DNA of 7,608 nucleotides from contig JAPLAJ010000109.1 of the NCBI GenBank assembly GCA_026393335.1, positions 1-7,608 on the forward strand. Direction: 5' to 3'. Positions 5,922 through 7,608 of this stretch are shown here, piece after piece; positions within the stretch are counted from its first letter, which is position 1, and the number at the start of each line of letters is the position of its first letter. Made by a program: the position numbers and the translations under genes. The DNA comes from Rhodoluna sp. Lineage in GTDB: Bacteria > Actinomycetota > Actinomycetes > Actinomycetales > Microbacteriaceae. The notes under the pieces were generated by a model. It saw only the letters and a list, made by a program, of their open reading frames with translations. It did not search any database and was not told the DNA's origin.

Positions 5922-7608
5922 ATGCAAATAAAAAACAAATCACGCCTGCCAAAAGTTTTCACTTTGGCCGGTGCTTTCTCGATAGTTCTTGGAGCGGTTG
6001 TTGTTCCAGCAGTTCAAGCTGTGGCAACCAATCCAACACCAGTTTGTAATGCCACTGGTACCAGCTGCACAGTCAGCTTCCCTTATGCCGGTGACTACTA
6101 CACCTGGACACCTCCTGCAGATGTTCGCACTGTGTCAATTTCAATTGCAGGAGCACAAGGTGGTCGATCCGGTGGTAATGGTTCAAAGACCACGGCCACT
6201 TTTAGAACCGTTCCAACAACACCACTATTTATTTATGTAGGCGGACAGGGCTCATCTGGTAACGGTGCCGCTGGCGGTTATAACGGTGGTGGCGCTGCAG
6301 GTTCAGGTCACAACGATGAAGGCTCTGGTGGTGGAGCGACAGATATCAGAACTAGCACAGCGCTAGCTGATCGAATAGCTGTAGCCGGTGGTGGCGGTGG
6401 CACCGGTGGTTGGGTAGGTGGCGCTGGTGGTTCAGCTTCTGCTACAACAGCAAACCCTGGCGGTAACGGTCAAGGCCTAGGTGGTGGTGCCGGTACACCA
6501 ACAGCAGGTGGAGCAGGTGGAACCTCTAACGGAACTCTGACGACCCCTGGTGCCGCTGGAGCTCTAGGAGTTGGTGGCGCTGGAGGAAGCGCTAATAACC
6601 CATCTAGTTCTGTAGCTGGTGGCGGTGGAGGTGGCGGCGGCTACTACGGCGGTGGTGGCGGTGGCGCAGACACCGAACCTTCACTCACAGACGGTGGCGG
6701 TGGCGGTGGTGGATCTAGCTTCACCAACGCAACTAGATTCCAATCAGTTGTATACACAGCTGCTTGGCAGCCAGCTAACGGCGCAGCCAGCATCACTTAC
6801 AACCTAGGTCCAAGTGTGACTTCATTCACAGCACCAGCTTCACCTAGCAAAGCAGTTGCTCCGGTATTCAACATCACCTTCGGACAAAGTGTCACAGGAC
6901 TTACTGCAGATGACTTCACAATTTCTGGAACAGTAACAGGGTGTTACATCTCAACTCTTAAAGGAAGCGGAGCTAACTATGCGGCCACCGTTTCCGGTTG
7001 TAGCGATGGAACTATTACGCTCACTTTAAAGGTTGATACGGTCAATGGAAATGCAATTGGTCCGGTGAGAGCTGTATCGACTACTCCAATCACTTTGGAT
7101 AGAACCCTTCCTGAAATCAGCACATTAATCAAACAGCCAAGCACAAATGATTTGATTATCTACAAGGCTGTATTCACTGAATCAGTTACAGGTTTAGCAG
7201 GAGATAGCACTGACTGGTTAGTCAAAGGTACTGGTTGTGTTATCCAGTTCCTAACTGGATCTGGCACTGAATACACAATCACTATCGCTAACTGTTCTAA
7301 TGGAAACCTCGCTGGCCTAGTTCTGAACCCATTATCAGTTTCTGATACTGCAGGAAATATTGGCCCAAGCCTTCCAAACCAAACGCCTGTAACCAAGATC
7401 GACACAACCGCTCCAGTGCTACGAGTTACTGACATCACGGCACCTGGCGTTGGTGGTCTACCAATCTGGGTCTTTGATAGCGAAGAACCAACTACCGGTA
7501 TGGCTGCGAACAAGTTCACCTTCTCAGGAACAGCAACCAACTGTGTGATGAACTACTCAGTTCTTCGTGCAGGACTGGGCTGGCAGATTGCGCTAACTGG
7601 CTGTGGCA
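5922..7608 (+). CDS. Secreted glycine-rich protein with Ig-like repeats (C-terminus beyond window)
   Basis: Exported surface or extracellular protein of unknown role; 562 complete codons are visible and the frame is still open at the edge. Residues 1-35 form a signal peptide: a basic start (MQIKNKSRLPK), a hydrophobic core, and likely cleavage after VQA (33) or AVA (35). Residues about 52-268 match the Gly_rich family (Pfam PF12810 type) by its typical phrases: YTWTPPADVRTVSISIAGAQGG, with FIYVGGQG, GGGATDIR and RIAVAGGGGG, then glycine runs at 233-240, 243-248 and 258-264. From about 297 on there are at least three bacterial Ig-like modules resembling the Big_12 type, shown by VTGLTADDF and DTTAPVL phrases. 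Each has a cysteine pair (341/360, 439/458, 541/561); Cys42/Cys49 form another close pair. An adhesin or matrix-type role is likely but unproven. The ATG is chosen because it supplies the basic signal-peptide start; the frame is closed upstream by TAA at 5853-5855. There is no recognisable sorting signal because the end is missing. Confidence 0.88.
   Translation, partial: MQIKNKSRLPKVFTLAGAFSIVLGAVVVPAVQAVATNPTPVCNATGTSCTVSFPYAGDYYTWTPPADVRTVSISIAGAQGGRSGGNGSKTTATFRTVPTTPLFIYVGGQGSSGNGAAGGYNGGGAAGSGHNDEGSGGGATDIRTSTALADRIAVAGGGGGTGGWVGGAGGSASATTANPGGNGQGLGGGAGTPTAGGAGGTSNGTLTTPGAAGALGVGGAGGSANNPSSSVAGGGGGGGGYYGGGGGGADTEPSLTDGGGGGGGSSFTNATRFQSVVYTAAWQPANGAASITYNLGPSVTSFTAPASPSKAVAPVFNITFGQSVTGLTADDFTISGTVTGCYISTLKGSGANYAATVSGCSDGTITLTLKVDTVNGNAIGPVRAVSTTPITLDRTLPEISTLIKQPSTNDLIIYKAVFTESVTGLAGDSTDWLVKGTGCVIQFLTGSGTEYTITIANCSNGNLAGLVLNPLSVSDTAGNIGPSLPNQTPVTKIDTTAPVLRVTDITAPGVGGLPIWVFDSEEPTTGMAANKFTFSGTATNCVMNYSVLRAGLGWQIALTGCG
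6618..6713 (+). repeat. GGT/GGC-rich low-complexity tract encoding glycine runs
   Basis: Imperfect GGT/GGC/GGA codon repeats encode glycine runs of 8, 6 and 7 residues, broken by Tyr-Tyr and by a short polar segment (residues 249-257). Third positions vary, so the runs are not pure trinucleotide repeats, which lowers the expected rate of slippage. Other reading frames across this tract give artificial Val/Ala-rich open frames. Confidence 0.75.
6810..7608 (+). repeat. Three tandem Ig-like modules (third cut by the window edge)
   Basis: Protein-level repeats with boundaries near residues 297-395, 396-494 and 495-562+. The shared core is Cys, then a hydrophobic residue, a short strand, often L-x-GSG-xx-Y, and a second Cys 19-20 residues after the first. 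Modules end with a DRTLPEI or DTTAPVL linker typical of bacterial Ig-like arrays. The DNA copies are diverged, so these are old duplications rather than recent ones. Confidence 0.7.

Noticed and set aside
6619..6807. Plus-strand Ala/Val-rich open frame of 62 codons
   Set aside because: It is the shifted reading of the GGT/GGC tract that encodes glycine runs in the surface protein.
7160..7540. Minus-strand open frame of 126 codons
   Set aside because: It lies fully opposite the Ig-like modules, has no recognisable domain and no ribosome site; the plus-strand frame has clear repeats and cysteine pairing.
5922..7608. PE_PGRS-type mycobacterial protein
   Set aside because: There is no PE domain, and the glycine region carries Gly_rich-family phrases (YVGGQG, GGGATDIR, VAGGGGG) followed by Ig-like modules.
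1..7608. CRISPR array, tRNA or rRNA gene, insertion sequence, attachment site
   Set aside because: I saw no regularly spaced direct repeats, cloverleaf-like segment, transposase motif or terminal inverted repeats; the only repeats are the terminator hairpins and the protein-coding repeats.

Overview
The window most likely comes from a low- to mid-GC actinobacterium, for example one of the small-genome freshwater lineages. This is an inference. It rests on the type of genes present (an LDH-like malate dehydrogenase, a eukaryotic-type homodimeric NADP isocitrate dehydrogenase and a paired half-size ABC exporter), on base composition that looks below 50% GC by eye with frequent AGA and CTT/CTA codons, and on two genes that appear to lack a Shine-Dalgarno site and may be leaderless. 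No 16S rRNA or other decisive marker is present.

Layout. Positions 1-859 (minus strand) hold the N-terminal ~287 codons of malate dehydrogenase, cut by the window edge. A 151-bp intergenic stretch (860-1010) separates it from a divergent plus-strand group. Positions 1011-2783 and 2783-4588 encode two ABC exporter half-subunits whose stop and start codons overlap by one base. Isocitrate dehydrogenase follows after 39 bp (4628-5845). A strong intrinsic terminator (5877-5917) closes this group. Ten bases after its stem, a long open frame starts at 5922 and runs off the right edge. It is absent from ORF lists that require a stop codon, but it encodes a secreted glycine-rich protein with Ig-like repeats.

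How the genes relate. Malate dehydrogenase and isocitrate dehydrogenase are both TCA-cycle enzymes, one making oxaloacetate and NADH, the other 2-oxoglutarate and NADPH. The two ABC proteins between them form a textbook heterodimeric exporter: subunit A has an intact signature but no catalytic glutamate, and subunit B has the catalytic glutamate but a degraded signature. One of the two composite ATP sites is therefore predicted to be hydrolytic and the other not. The surface protein is a separate transcription unit.

Nothing here amounts to a clearly new system. The points most worth a second look are the surface protein with a cysteine pair in each Ig-like module, the possible leaderless promoter embedded in the icd terminator, and the asymmetric exporter with a Q-loop substitution.
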